Source: Oscillospiraceae bacterium
GTDB taxonomy: Bacteria > Bacillota > Clostridia > Oscillospirales > Oscillospiraceae
Length of the DNA stretch: 35,779 bases
Direction of reading: 5' to 3'
NCBI GenBank assembly: GCA_022779345.1
Contig: JALFTG010000083.1
Coordinates: 1 to 35,779 of the forward strand
Shown here: piece after piece, positions 24,985 through 33,679 of the stretch
How positions within the stretch are numbered: position 1 is the first letter of the stretch
Layout of the letters: every line of letters starts with the position of its first letter
The notes under the pieces: model-generated
Told to the model about the DNA's origin: nothing
What the model saw: only the letters and a program-made list of their open reading frames with translations
The model's database searches: none
Translations under genes and position numbers: made by a program

Positions 24985-26066
24985 CACAGCACCTCATATT
25001 CCAGCAGCAGGTCCTCCCCCAGCACGGACACCGTAGGCTGGGACAGATGCACACAGTCATCCGGTGTCAGAAAACCCCGGCCCTCCACGGGAGTTTTGGC
25101 CTCCCGGCCGCCGAAGATCTTCGGGGCGATGTAGGCGTACACCCGGTTCACCAGACCCTTTTGCAGCATATCCTCGTTCAGCGTTCCACCGCCTTCCAGC
25201 AGGATGCCGTCGATCTCCATGGCACCCAGAGCAGCCATAAGGGCTGGCAGGTCCACCCGGCCGGTCTCATCCGGCAGGTCCAGCACCGTGATGCCCATGG
25301 CCTCCAGAATGGTCTTTTTTTCCGGATCCCCCTGGGCGCAGGCCACGATGGTGCGCTGCTCCCCCGCTGTTCGGCACAGCTGACTGTCCAGCGGGATGCG
25401 CAGGCGTGAATCACAGATGATCCGCACCGGGTCCCGGCCCCCGTCGATCCGGCAGTTCAGCATGGGATCGTCTGCCAGCACGGTGCCGATGCCGGCCATG
25501 ATGCCAGTATACCGGTGGCGCAGGGTGTGCACATGCTGACGGGCGGTCTCTCCCGTGATCCATTTGGAGGCGCCGGTGCAGGTGGCGATTTTTCCGTCAG
25601 CGGTCATGGCGTATTTCATGGCAACATAGGGGGTCTTTGTAGTGATATAGTGAAAAAACACCGGGTTCAGGGCATCGCATTCTGTCCGGAGAAAGTCCTC
25701 CGTGACATCAATGCCGTGGCTTCTCAGCACGGCCACACCGCCGCCCGCCACCTTTGGATTCGGGTCCCGGGAGCCCACTACCACACGGGCAATGCCCCGT
25801 TCCAGAATGGCCTCCGTACAGGGCGGGGTGCGTCCGGTGTGACAGCAGGGCTCCAGCGTCACATACATGGTGGCCCCAGCGGGATCTTCGGAACAGGCCG
25901 CCAGGGCGTTGCGCTCCGCGTGCAGTTCTCCGCACCGGTGATGGTACCCTTCCCCGATCACCCGGCCGTCTTTCACAATCACGGCACCCACCATGGGATT
26001 GGGACTGGTCCACCCAAGGCCCTGCTTTGCCAGTTCAATGGCCCGGCGCATAAATTGTTCTTCCAT
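24984..26066 (-). CDS. ribD: Bifunctional riboflavin deaminase/reductase RibD
   Basis: 360-residue enzyme catalysing deamination and then side-chain reduction of the pyrimidine intermediate. The deaminase domain (1-145) shows the zinc His49 with Glu51 (HAE) and the PCCHTGRTPPC motif (Cys74, Cys83). The reductase domain follows (KYAMTADGKIAT, GIGTVLADDPMLNCR, LEGGGTLNEDMLQKGLVNRVYAYIAPKIFGG). ATG 26066 follows AGGAGG by five bases. First gene of the operon, directly behind the riboswitch terminator. Called ribG in Bacillus. Confidence 0.97.
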   Translation of the reverse strand: MEEQFMRRAIELAKQGLGWTSPNPMVGAVIVKDGRVIGEGYHHRCGELHAERNALAACSEDPAGATMYVTLEPCCHTGRTPPCTEAILERGIARVVVGSRDPNPKVAGGGVAVLRSHGIDVTEDFLRTECDALNPVFFHYITTKTPYVAMKYAMTADGKIATCTGASKWITGETARQHVHTLRHRYTGIMAGIGTVLADDPMLNCRIDGGRDPVRIICDSRLRIPLDSQLCRTAGEQRTIVACAQGDPEKKTILEAMGITVLDLPDETGRVDLPALMAALGAMEIDGILLEGGGTLNEDMLQKGLVNRVYAYIAPKIFGGREAKTPVEGRGFLTPDDCVHLSQPTVSVLGEDLLLEYEVL

Positions 26067-26090
26067 GAGTTCCTCCTTTCCGGGGCATAG

Positions 26091-26123
26091 AAAAACGCCC
26101 CGATCTCCAATGAAATCGAGGCG
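26091..26123 (-). terminator. Riboswitch-controlled terminator before ribD
   Basis: Minus-strand stem CGCCTCGAT (26123-26115) / ATCGGGGCG (26104-26096) with one G-U pair and a 10-base loop, then U5. It lies between the FMN aptamer and ribD. A further small hairpin (GAAACAG/CTGTTTC, 26148-26167) sits between aptamer and terminator and may take part in the switch. Confidence 0.85.
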
Positions 26124-26170
26124 ATAGATACCAAAATATGACAAAATGAAACAGGAATTGCTGTTTCGCC

Positions 26171-26276
26171 TTCTCTCATCCAGACTGTAACTGTCGGCTC
26201 CGGAATTACACCGGATCGTGCCATAACGGCTTGCGGGCTTTACCGCCGGTAGGGAATTGCACCCAACCTCGAAGAC
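26171..26276 (-). ncRNA. FMN riboswitch (RFN element)
   Basis: Read on the minus strand the segment shows the conserved aptamer: TCTTCGAGGTTGGGTG, CAATTCCCTACCGGCGGTA, AAGCCCGCAAGCC, then a variable arm, GTAATTCCGGAGCCGACAGT, and TCTGGATGAGAGAAGG. It begins about 25 bases after the predicted start site and precedes an intrinsic terminator, so FMN binding should cause premature termination of the rib operon. Confidence 0.97.
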
Positions 26277-26299
26277 ATGGTTGTTTACTTGTTGTCTGC

Positions 26300-26328
26300 A
26301 TTATAGTCCTGTGTTCCATCCTTGTCAA
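26300..26328 (-). promoter_or_regulatory. Perfect consensus promoter of the riboflavin operon
   Basis: Minus-strand TTGACA (26328-26323), 17-base spacer, TATAAT (26305-26300). The -35 lies only 8 bases beyond the stop of the upstream transglutaminase gene. Confidence 0.93.
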
Positions 26329-26336
26329 CAGTAACT

Positions 26337-27443
26337 TTACAGGCCGGAATACGGCCACCGGTCCCGGTCCCACTCATAGCCGCCGATGGCGTCCAGTTCC
26401 TCGGCGGTTTTCAGGAAGCGGCTGTCCCCGCCGCCCCGCTGGGCGGTTGGGTCGCAGTAATAGCCCGTGCCGTCAATGATCACATAGTTCCACATATGAT
26501 ACTCTCCCTGGGAAACGCCGGAAACCGTGTAGTTCTCAATCCCTGCCAGATCCAGCAGGGTCTGATACGCTTGGGCATAGCCACCGCAGATGGCCAGACC
26601 GTCCCGGAGTGCCCCCAGGGCCACCGTGGATTCATAGGGCATATTTGCCCGGTCACTGTAATACCGGAAGTCATAGGACACATTCCGGGCGATGTAATCA
26701 TACAGCACCCAGGCCATTTCCCTGGCTGCCATGTCTTCCGACACCAGTTCCTCCACCACGGCCTGTCCCAGCGTGAAGCTCTCCTGAATTCCGGCGGCAC
26801 AGTCCTCCATTGTCATCCCAACCGAACTCCCCGCAAGAATCTCCGTGCCGTCCCGACTGAGGTCATAGCAAATCCAGCCGTATCCCGCCTGGGCCAGGGC
26901 ATACTGTATGCTCTCCACGGACAGGTCCGGGTTTGTGATGGCGATGGACAGGCGTCCGGCGGTGCCGTTCATGCTCTGGGCCGCGTCCATCACCGCCCGG
27001 AGAGAATCCAGCGGGATGCTCCCCTCGGGGATGCCGGCAGCATAGGCCCCGGTTTTGTAGGGCATATAGGAAAACGCGCATACTGCCGTTCCGTCGGTGA
27101 CGGTGCTCTGGATGTCATAGGTATATTTCAGCTCCGGACGGTCGGACAGAACGGTATAGTAAATATTTCTCAGGTCATTTTCCGCACCGTATTCCCAGGT
27201 CATTTTCGACACATCCAGCGTCACCTCCGGGATCACGGCCGTCATAGCCCGGGCAAAGCAGTCATAGATACCATCCCCGTCCACCGGTCCGTCCGGCATG
27301 ATTGGTTCCGGCGTGGGGGTAACTTCCTCTGCCGGCACAGGCTCGTCCGTTTCCGGCACAGAAGCTTCCTGCCCGCAGGCGCACAGTGCCAGCAGACACA
27401 AAGCAGTCAGAAGGCAAAGCCAGCGTTTGCATACAGATGTCAT
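26337..27443 (-). CDS. Transglutaminase-like lipoprotein
   Basis: 368-residue lipoprotein. The signal peptide ends in lipobox L-C-A-C (Cys23), followed by a P/E/T-rich linker to about residue 55. The C-terminal half is a transglutaminase-like (papain-fold) domain with an intact triad: Cys286 (GLAICGGYAQAYQTLLDLAGI), His316 (YHMWNYVIIDGTGYY) and Asp331 (CDPT). Bacterial proteins of this type can act as peptidases, cross-linkers or peptidoglycan-associated enzymes; which applies is unknown. ATG 27443 follows AGGAGA. The terminator of the ABC operon lies immediately upstream, leaving no space for a separate promoter, so expression probably comes from read-through. Confidence 0.88.
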   Translation of the reverse strand: MTSVCKRWLCLLTALCLLALCACGQEASVPETDEPVPAEEVTPTPEPIMPDGPVDGDGIYDCFARAMTAVIPEVTLDVSKMTWEYGAENDLRNIYYTVLSDRPELKYTYDIQSTVTDGTAVCAFSYMPYKTGAYAAGIPEGSIPLDSLRAVMDAAQSMNGTAGRLSIAITNPDLSVESIQYALAQAGYGWICYDLSRDGTEILAGSSVGMTMEDCAAGIQESFTLGQAVVEELVSEDMAAREMAWVLYDYIARNVSYDFRYYSDRANMPYESTVALGALRDGLAICGGYAQAYQTLLDLAGIENYTVSGVSQGEYHMWNYVIIDGTGYYCDPTAQRGGGDSRFLKTAEELDAIGGYEWDRDRWPYSGL

Positions 27444-27459
27444 CCGATTCTCCTTTACA

Positions 27460-27495
27460 AAATGCTGACGGAAAAGCAGGGCCTTTCCGTCAGCA
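27460..27495 (-). terminator. Terminator of the ABC transporter operon
   Basis: Perfect 12-bp stem at 27463-27474 / 27484-27495 (TGCTGACGGAAA and complement), 9-base loop, then TTTTG on the minus strand. The Shine-Dalgarno of the next gene starts within ten bases. Confidence 0.85.
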
Positions 27496-27498
27496 AAA

Positions 27499-28656
27499 TC
27501 ATTCATCGTCAATCACATTGGGGAGCGTATCCGGCTCCTCGCCGTAGATCACCTCATAGTTCAGCTTGCTTTCCGGGTCAAACAACTGGATGTGGTTGCC
27601 CGGCAGAGTCACCCGCACACTGACCGGCTCGTCAAATTCTTCCTGATCCGGCAGCGTGTCCGCAAAAGCCACAGGCACCATGGCGATCAGTTCGGCGCCG
27701 CCCAGCGCCAGATGAAGCTGCACGGTGCTGCCCATCAGTTCCTGCATGGTGACGGGCGCCGGTATTCCATCCGGTTCATCGATTTCCACATACTCCGGCC
27801 GGATACCGAGAACCGCAGGGCGTTCCTCCCCTTCTGTCAGCCGGATATCCATCGGCAGTTCCAGCGGAATGTGCCACGCCCCGATCCGGGCAGTGGGCAT
27901 CCCGTTCTCCAGAACCAGCATCACATCGATAAAATTCATCTGAGGCGTACCGATGAAGCTGGCCACAAACAGGTTCCGGGGATGATCGAATACCTCGTGG
28001 GGTGTGCCGATCTGCTGGATGTGGCCCTTTTTCATGACCACGATCCGGTCGCCAAGGGTCATAGCCTCCGTCTGGTCATGGGTCACATAGATGAAGGTGG
28101 TGTTCATCTGCTTGTGGAGCTTTTTCAGCTCCGAGCGCATCTGATTTCGGAGCTTGGCGTCCAGATTGGACAGCGGCTCGTCCATCAGATATACTTTTGG
28201 CTGGCGGACAATGGCGCGGCCGATGGCAACACGCTGACGCTGGCCGCCGGACAGGGCCTTGGGTTTGCGCTGGAGCAGTTCGGAGATCTGCAGAATCTCC
28301 GCCGCCTCCCGGACTTTTTTGTCGATCTCGTTTTTCGGCACCTTCCGACGCTTCAGTCCGAAAGCGATGTTATCATAGACCGTCATATGGGGAAACAGGG
28401 CGTAGTTCTGGAACACCATGGAGATATCCCGGTCCTTGGGTTCCACATCGTTCATATACTGTCCGTCAATATACAGTTCCCCTTCGGTGATCTCCTCCAG
28501 GCCGGCAATCATCCGCAGGACCGTGGATTTTCCGCAGCCGGAAGGACCGACCAGTACAATGAACTCCTTGTCAGCGATGTCCATGCAGAAGTCCTCCACC
28601 GCGACCACCTGATTGTCATAGATTTTCTTAATGTGTTTCAGCGTCAGACCTGCCAT
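27499..28656 (-). CDS. Carbohydrate ABC transporter ATP-binding protein (UgpC/MsmX/MalK type)
   Basis: 385-residue ATPase. Walker [10 protein letters not shown] (37-45), Q loop [11 protein letters not shown], signature LSGGQ (135-139), Walker B YLMDE (156-160), and switch His in VTHDQTEAM are intact. The C-terminal part (about 235-385) is the regulatory TOBE/OB region of the CUT1 subfamily. AAAGGA precedes the ATG, which lies inside the end of the preceding MacB-like gene (29-base overlap). With the two permeases and binding protein upstream it completes a CUT1-type importer. It is not of the LolD/MacB ATPase type, so it does not obviously serve the exporter-like proteins between. Confidence 0.95.
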   Translation of the reverse strand: MAGLTLKHIKKIYDNQVVAVEDFCMDIADKEFIVLVGPSGCGKSTVLRMIAGLEEITEGELYIDGQYMNDVEPKDRDISMVFQNYALFPHMTVYDNIAFGLKRRKVPKNEIDKKVREAAEILQISELLQRKPKALSGGQRQRVAIGRAIVRQPKVYLMDEPLSNLDAKLRNQMRSELKKLHKQMNTTFIYVTHDQTEAMTLGDRIVVMKKGHIQQIGTPHEVFDHPRNLFVASFIGTPQMNFIDVMLVLENGMPTARIGAWHIPLELPMDIRLTEGEERPAVLGIRPEYVEIDEPDGIPAPVTMQELMGSTVQLHLALGGAELIAMVPVAFADTLPDQEEFDEPVSVRVTLPGNHIQLFDPESKLNYEVIYGEEPDTLPNVIDDE

Positions 28657-29755
28657 GTTTGATTCCTTTCCATTTTGCCTTCAGATTGTCCCACAATACC
28701 CGGTTTTCGTACTGATCTTTCAGATCCAGATAAGTATTATGGATCTTTTTCCGGGCTTTCCGGTATGCTTTCACCGTCAGAACCACCACACAGATAACCG
28801 GGCAGATCCAGAACAGGATAGCCAGCAGCATCCAGATGACGCACCGGTTTTCCACCAGCCGGGCGGCATTTTCCCAGTAAGGGTAGGATACTGCCTCCGT
28901 GTGCATGCTGCGCGTTCCAAAATTCCGGAGGAGGCTGAAGATACTTCCCGCGGAATACCGGGTGGTGTTATTCACGATAACGGCGTTCTTCACGCCCAGA
29001 TCGTCTGTTACCCGCTGCTGGGCGTAACCGTCCACCGGTTCGGGCATGACGATTTCATAGCAGCTGATATGGGCGGACTCATTCATTTCCGTCCAGGTGT
29101 CGTAGGACAGATACAAACCTGCCCCGTCCGTATAGGCTGCGGTGTGATACGGGTCTGTCTCCCGGGCAATCACACCGGCAACCTGGAATTCCCTTCCGGC
29201 AATGGTAACGGTCATCCCTGAAAGATCATAGCCACCGAACAGCTTCCAGGCCAGCTCTTCATCCAGAATGACCCGGTCATGCATCAGATCGTCCTCGGAC
29301 AGATAGCCACCGCTGAGCAGATTCTGGGGATGAAGCTGGAAAAAGTTCCCGCCCACCGCAGTGACAGATGCATCAGAAGAACCGTTTGGACCGACAATGC
29401 TGGTGCTGCCCCGGGTGCTCCAGGCGTCGCAATATAGATTGCGTACATCCTCTGTCACCAGATCTGGCAGATCCGCATCCAGCTTTTCGTGAAATTTTCG
29501 GATGCCCGCCTCGTCCAGAGCACTGCCCTCCGGCAGGAAGGCGGAAATCTGGGCATAGGGCGTCTCTCCGGCACCGGCCCATTCCAGGGCGGCCTGCTGG
29601 CTGCGAAGCAGAATGCCCGTATGCCGGAAACCTGCCATACAGCCCAGCGCCGCCGCCAGCGACAGCACGCTCACTATCGTGAACCAGAACCATCGGCTAC
29701 GGATCAGAGGGCGCCAGTCGATCTGTTTCAAATCAAATTTTTTCCACTTTTTCAT
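28628..29755 (-). CDS. Two-TM protein with MacB-like extracytoplasmic domain
   Basis: 375-residue membrane protein. A basic N-terminus and TM1 (about 22-43) are followed by a 260-residue extracytoplasmic domain resembling the MacB periplasmic core domain ([62 protein letters not shown]). One hydrophobic stretch (about 304-328) and a 47-residue basic cytoplasmic tail come last. A true MacB/YknZ permease would have three more TM helices forming the FtsX domain, which are absent. It lies between an HlyD-like gene (6-base gap) and the ATPase (overlap). Probably an envelope partner of the HlyD-like protein; function unknown. Confidence 0.8.
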   Translation of the reverse strand: MKKWKKFDLKQIDWRPLIRSRWFWFTIVSVLSLAAALGCMAGFRHTGILLRSQQAALEWAGAGETPYAQISAFLPEGSALDEAGIRKFHEKLDADLPDLVTEDVRNLYCDAWSTRGSTSIVGPNGSSDASVTAVGGNFFQLHPQNLLSGGYLSEDDLMHDRVILDEELAWKLFGGYDLSGMTVTIAGREFQVAGVIARETDPYHTAAYTDGAGLYLSYDTWTEMNESAHISCYEIVMPEPVDGYAQQRVTDDLGVKNAVIVNNTTRYSAGSIFSLLRNFGTRSMHTEAVSYPYWENAARLVENRCVIWMLLAILFWICPVICVVVLTVKAYRKARKKIHNTYLDLKDQYENRVLWDNLKAKWKGIKHGRSDAETH

Positions 29756-29761
29756 AGCCTG

Positions 29762-31756
29762 TCATTCCGCCAGCCGGACCAGGTCCTTGTCCTTGATGGG
29801 CTTGCTGCTGGTCGTGATCACATAGTCATAGGCGTTCAGTCCGCCGGTGACGGCGGTGTTCGTGTCATCGCTGATGATCTTCTCCACATCCACCCGGGTG
29901 GCCACATACCGGTTGCCCAGGGGACTGCTCTTGGAGGTGACCACCAGGACAAAGTCGCCGTTCGAGTCACTGCGGATGGCGCTGTTGGGCACAATGGTGT
30001 CATACTGGGCGCTCTTCTGTCCCACAGACAGGTTCAGTGTGGTTCCGGCCTCCACTTCGCCGGTGATGTCGAAGGTCAGGATCCTGTTTGTCTGGGGATT
30101 CTGGGGGTCGGTGCGGATATTGGACAGCGTGGCCTTGATATCCCCTCCGTAGTAATTGGCGATGGAAGCCTCGTCGCCCACACGGACCTTCTTGGCCTGA
30201 TCCGCCGTAACGGAAAAGCTCACATTATAGCCCATATCCGGCACGATGATGGTGCAGATCGTAGTGCCCGCCTCAGCGGTCTTGCCGGCGGTGACAGTGA
30301 TGCTGCCGATGACACCGCTGACCTTGGCTTTCACCTCCGGCTCGGTGGCATCCTCCCGAAGCTGCTCCACGGTTTCCTGGGCGTCAGCAATGGCATACCG
30401 CTTTTCCTGCAGGTCCAAGGCCTCCAGCTTGATATTCTTGTTGTCCTGTTTTTTCTGTTCATCCAGAGCAAACAGCAGATCCTCCAATGCGCGCTGTTTT
30501 TCCTTCACGGCAGTGGTGGCGCTGCTCATGCCGTCGTAAATATTCTTGGCTTTCTCATAAGAGGTTGTGGCGCTGTCCAGACTCTCCTGAGCTTTCTGGA
30601 GCAGCCGGTTCACCCGGCTGTATTCTCCGGAATCATCGCTGCTCATGGCATCCAGATAGGAAGAATAGGCCGCATCCCGTTCCCGCTGGGCGGTGGAAAC
30701 ATCTTCGATCAGTTTTTTAAGCGCCGTGTAGGCGGCTGCCTGTTTTTCATCAGCCTTGACTTCCCCACTGAAGCCAATGTATCCATCGGTTGCTGCTGCA
30801 TCCATATAGACATTCAGCTGCGGTTCCCATTCTTTCACAAACCGCTCGCTGACAGCTTTCAGATTTTTGTTTTCTTCCTTGCCCACATAATCATTCAGAT
30901 TTTTCTGGGCAGCGGAAACGCTGGAGCTGGTTCCGGCAAACTTTTCATACTCATATTCCAGATAGAGCCGCTTCAGCTCTGTCAGATCCTCTTTGACACC
31001 GGTATCAGCGGCGGCATTCTCAAGACGGTCATCTACCACCAGCTTCATCAGAGACTTGTATGTATCGCCCATGGACAGAAGTTTGGCGGACAGGGCCCGA
31101 CGGGCATCGGACAGTGTCTGTTCCGCGGCCTGATACTGGGAATACAGACTGCTGGTACCACCGCCACCGGGACTCAGATTACTGAGCTGTTTCTGATATT
31201 TCTCCACTTCTTTCTGACAGGCATCCATAACGGATTTTGCAGTTTCCATCTGGGATTTGGCCTGCTGGAGGGTAAGACCGTTGCTGCCGGTATAGCTGTT
31301 CAGCTCCGCCTGGGCTGCTTCCAGTTCTTCCCGGGCAATCTGGATATCCCGGTCTTCCTTGGCGTAATCCTGGTCGGTGGCAGAGATCAGTGCCCGCTGA
31401 TAGGCCAGATTGGCTGCACGCAGGGCGTCCTCCGCCTGCTTCAGCTCCTGGCTGTCGGCAGTGTCCAGCGTGAACAGGACATCGCCCTCCTGCACCTCAT
31501 CACCGACCTGGATCTTCACAGATTCCACCGTGCGGCTCTGGGGCAGAGCAACCTCGTAGGTCTCGTTGGCGGCAACGGTGCCGCTGCCCCGGATCTTGGT
31601 GGTAATTTCCCCGCTGACCACATATTTCGTGGCCACCTCCGCCAGGGAGCGGTTCATAAAGGTATTGGAAAAGAAGGTCAGCACCAGCATCACCGACAGG
31701 AACACGATGGCGGCGTTTTTGACCCATCCTCTCTTTTTTGCGTTCGTTTCATCCAT
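29762..31756 (-). CDS. HlyD/MacA-like adaptor with very long coiled-coil region
   Basis: 664-residue membrane-anchored protein. A TM helix (about 13-32) is followed by a first lipoyl half (GSGTVAANETYEVALPQSRTVESVKIQVGDEVQEGDVLFTLD). A helical region from about residue 95 to 430 then follows, much longer than the 60-150 residues usual in MacA/YknX. It returns to the second lipoyl half (AKVSGVIGSITVTAGKTAEAGTTICTI) and beta-barrel domains (about 470-664). Start ATG 31756 with GGGAGAAA upstream. In exporters such adaptors bridge to a transporter; here the neighbours are sugar-importer permeases and a MacB-like domain protein. Confidence 0.88.
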   Translation of the reverse strand: MDETNAKKRGWVKNAAIVFLSVMLVLTFFSNTFMNRSLAEVATKYVVSGEITTKIRGSGTVAANETYEVALPQSRTVESVKIQVGDEVQEGDVLFTLDTADSQELKQAEDALRAANLAYQRALISATDQDYAKEDRDIQIAREELEAAQAELNSYTGSNGLTLQQAKSQMETAKSVMDACQKEVEKYQKQLSNLSPGGGGTSSLYSQYQAAEQTLSDARRALSAKLLSMGDTYKSLMKLVVDDRLENAAADTGVKEDLTELKRLYLEYEYEKFAGTSSSVSAAQKNLNDYVGKEENKNLKAVSERFVKEWEPQLNVYMDAAATDGYIGFSGEVKADEKQAAAYTALKKLIEDVSTAQRERDAAYSSYLDAMSSDDSGEYSRVNRLLQKAQESLDSATTSYEKAKNIYDGMSSATTAVKEKQRALEDLLFALDEQKKQDNKNIKLEALDLQEKRYAIADAQETVEQLREDATEPEVKAKVSGVIGSITVTAGKTAEAGTTICTIIVPDMGYNVSFSVTADQAKKVRVGDEASIANYYGGDIKATLSNIRTDPQNPQTNRILTFDITGEVEAGTTLNLSVGQKSAQYDTIVPNSAIRSDSNGDFVLVVTSKSSPLGNRYVATRVDVEKIISDDTNTAVTGGLNAYDYVITTSSKPIKDKDLVRLAE

Positions 31757-31792
31757 AACAGTTTCTCCCAGCTATGCAGTATTTCATTTCGT

Positions 31793-32671
31793 TTATCCCT
31801 TGACGCTGCCCTGGTGGGCAATGCCCTCCACCAGGTATTCCTCTCCGTGGAGGAACAGCAGCAGACATGGGATCATGTACACAGTGCCCATGGCAAAGGC
31901 CAGGCCGATTTCTCCGGTATTGATGGTGGACAAAAACACCGACAGCGGCTGCTTCTCCGGATCATTCAGCAGGATCAGCGGCTGCTCCACCATGTTCCAG
32001 TAGTCGATGAACACCAGAATGACGATAGAATACAGCGCCGCACGGCATTGGGGCAGACAGATGCGGGTGAAGATGTACCACTCCCCCGCCCCCTCCATTT
32101 TCGCCGCCTCGATCAGGGAATAAGGGATGCGGCGCATGAATTTGGTGAGCAGGAACACCGAGAACGGGGCGAAGGCCCCGGGCAGAATGATGGCCCAGCG
32201 GGTGTCATAGATGTTCAGCCACTTGCTCACCAGATAGTTGGGCACCAGGGTGACCTGGTAGGGCATCAGCATCAGAATCACATAGAAAAAGAAGATGAAT
32301 CCCCGGATTTTGCCCCGCCACCGGGTGAAACCGTAGGCCGCCAGAGATGCGATGCCCACCTGGAAAATCACGATGGGGAGGGTCAGCAGCACGCTGTTCC
32401 AGAACTTGATCAGATAGTCCGGAGAGCGGATCAGACCGTTCACATACTGGGACATCGTGACCTTATCCGGGATGAACTTCAGATTCACCTGTCCGGACTG
32501 GAAGGAACTGGACTGCTTGTCATTGAACACAGCGCCGTAGTTGGCATTGATTTCCGACTCGGTCATAAAGGAGTTGGTGATGGTCAGCACCGTGGGCAGC
32601 AGGAAGGCAATGGCAAAGATGGCGCAGATCACAAACACGATGGAGCGGCTCACATAGCGTTTTTTTCTCAT
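31793..32671 (-). CDS. Carbohydrate ABC transporter permease (MalG/UgpE type)
   Basis: 292-residue inner-membrane permease of the CUT1 family with six predicted TM helices, the first at about 10-32. The cytoplasmic EAA loop IEAAKMEGAGEWYIFTRICLP (from residue 187) contacts the ATPase. The segment between TM1 and TM2 (about residues 35-75) is fairly long, as in the MalG/LacG group. It overlaps the upstream permease by four bases (ATGA). GGAAGG precedes the ATG. Confidence 0.94.
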   Translation of the reverse strand: MRKKRYVSRSIVFVICAIFAIAFLLPTVLTITNSFMTESEINANYGAVFNDKQSSSFQSGQVNLKFIPDKVTMSQYVNGLIRSPDYLIKFWNSVLLTLPIVIFQVGIASLAAYGFTRWRGKIRGFIFFFYVILMLMPYQVTLVPNYLVSKWLNIYDTRWAIILPGAFAPFSVFLLTKFMRRIPYSLIEAAKMEGAGEWYIFTRICLPQCRAALYSIVILVFIDYWNMVEQPLILLNDPEKQPLSVFLSTINTGEIGLAFAMGTVYMIPCLLLFLHGEEYLVEGIAHQGSVKG

Positions 32672-33606
32672 CCTTCCACATCCTTTCCGAAGCGGTCTTC
32701 CACCGCGAACAGGATGGCGATGAGCGCCACCATGAACAACGCGATCACCACTGCCGCTGCGGACAGCTTCTGATAATCCAGACTGTTGAAGGTGTTGTTC
32801 ATGAAGTGCTGGAGCATATACAGTCCGTCGTATGGGTAACTGCCCGTGAGCAGATACACCTCCCGGAAGATCTTAAAGGACTGGATCAGCGACAGAATCG
32901 TCACAAACAGGACCGTGGGCGACAGATAGCGCATCTTGATGGCGAAAAAGCAGTACACCGGGCTGGCCCCTTCCACATTGGCCACCTCCAGCAGTTCCCT
33001 GGGGATGTTGGCCAGGCCTGACATGAACAGAATCATGTTATAGCCCAGATTTTTCCATAGAAACAGCACCGTGACCACCAGCATACAGTAGTCGGATTTC
33101 AGCCAGTCGATCTTGTCCGCACCGAAAACGGCAAGGAACTGGTTCAGCGTGCCATTATAGCTGAAGATCACCTGCCAGATCAGCACCACCGATGCCACAG
33201 GCACCACCAGCGGACTGAGGAAGAAGGTGCGGAACTGGCTTTTCATTGGAATGCGCGCCTCCAGCAGCAGGGCCAGGACAATGGCCAGGATCACGGCCAG
33301 AGGCACGGCGGTGAAGGAGAATTTCAGCGTATTTTTCGCGGCGATGTGAAACGCGCCGTTGTGGAACAGGTTGATGAAATTATCCAGAAAAACGAAATTC
33401 GCGTCGGAACTGCCGTCAGTCACGGAATAATAGACGACGACGAGAAACGGCACGACAAAAAAGATGATCACACCCAGCAGGCTCGGTCCCAAGAAGCACA
33501 GACTGCGCAGGAAATCCTGCCGCTTGGCAGGCTGCGCCTTCCAGGCGGCCAGACGGCCCCTGACATCGGGTTTATGGAATTTTTCCTTCAGATTTGTTTT
33601 GGTCAT
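32668..33606 (-). CDS. Sugar ABC transporter permease (MalF/UgpA type)
   Basis: 312-residue permease, partner of the following gene. A cytoplasmic N-terminus of about 35 residues precedes TM1 (about 37-60). The EAA loop LEVANVEGASPVYCFFAIKMRYLSP begins near residue 206. The long P2 periplasmic insertion of MalF is absent, as usual for UgpA-like proteins. GAGGAG precedes the ATG. A GC-rich hairpin separates it from the binding-protein gene. Confidence 0.94.
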   Translation of the reverse strand: MTKTNLKEKFHKPDVRGRLAAWKAQPAKRQDFLRSLCFLGPSLLGVIIFFVVPFLVVVYYSVTDGSSDANFVFLDNFINLFHNGAFHIAAKNTLKFSFTAVPLAVILAIVLALLLEARIPMKSQFRTFFLSPLVVPVASVVLIWQVIFSYNGTLNQFLAVFGADKIDWLKSDYCMLVVTVLFLWKNLGYNMILFMSGLANIPRELLEVANVEGASPVYCFFAIKMRYLSPTVLFVTILSLIQSFKIFREVYLLTGSYPYDGLYMLQHFMNNTFNSLDYQKLSAAAVVIALFMVALIAILFAVEDRFGKDVEG

Positions 33607-33625
33607 GGGGGCTCCTCACGGGGCG

Positions 33626-33661
33626 CCCGGCCGGCAGGGGTGGTTCCCCTGCCGGTCCGGG
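33626..33661 (-). other. Intercistronic GC-rich hairpin without U tract
   Basis: Perfect 10-bp stem CCGGCAGGGG (33631-33640) / CCCCTGCCGG (33646-33655), 5-base loop, extended by CCCGG/CCGGG past a one-base bulge. No U run follows, so it is likelier an RNA-stabilising or processing element between binding-protein and permease cistrons than a terminator. Function is inference. Confidence 0.7.
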
Positions 33662-33679
33662 TGCGGGATTCTCTGTGGA

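Noticed and set aside
29489..32773. Open frame of 1094 codons on the plus strand opposite the HlyD-like and permease genes
   Set aside because: It runs antisense to several coupled genes with recognisable domains, has no initiation site support and no recognisable motif.
33626..33661. Intrinsic terminator between the binding-protein and permease genes
   Set aside because: The hairpin is strong but followed by GC-rich sequence and the permease Shine-Dalgarno, with no U tract.
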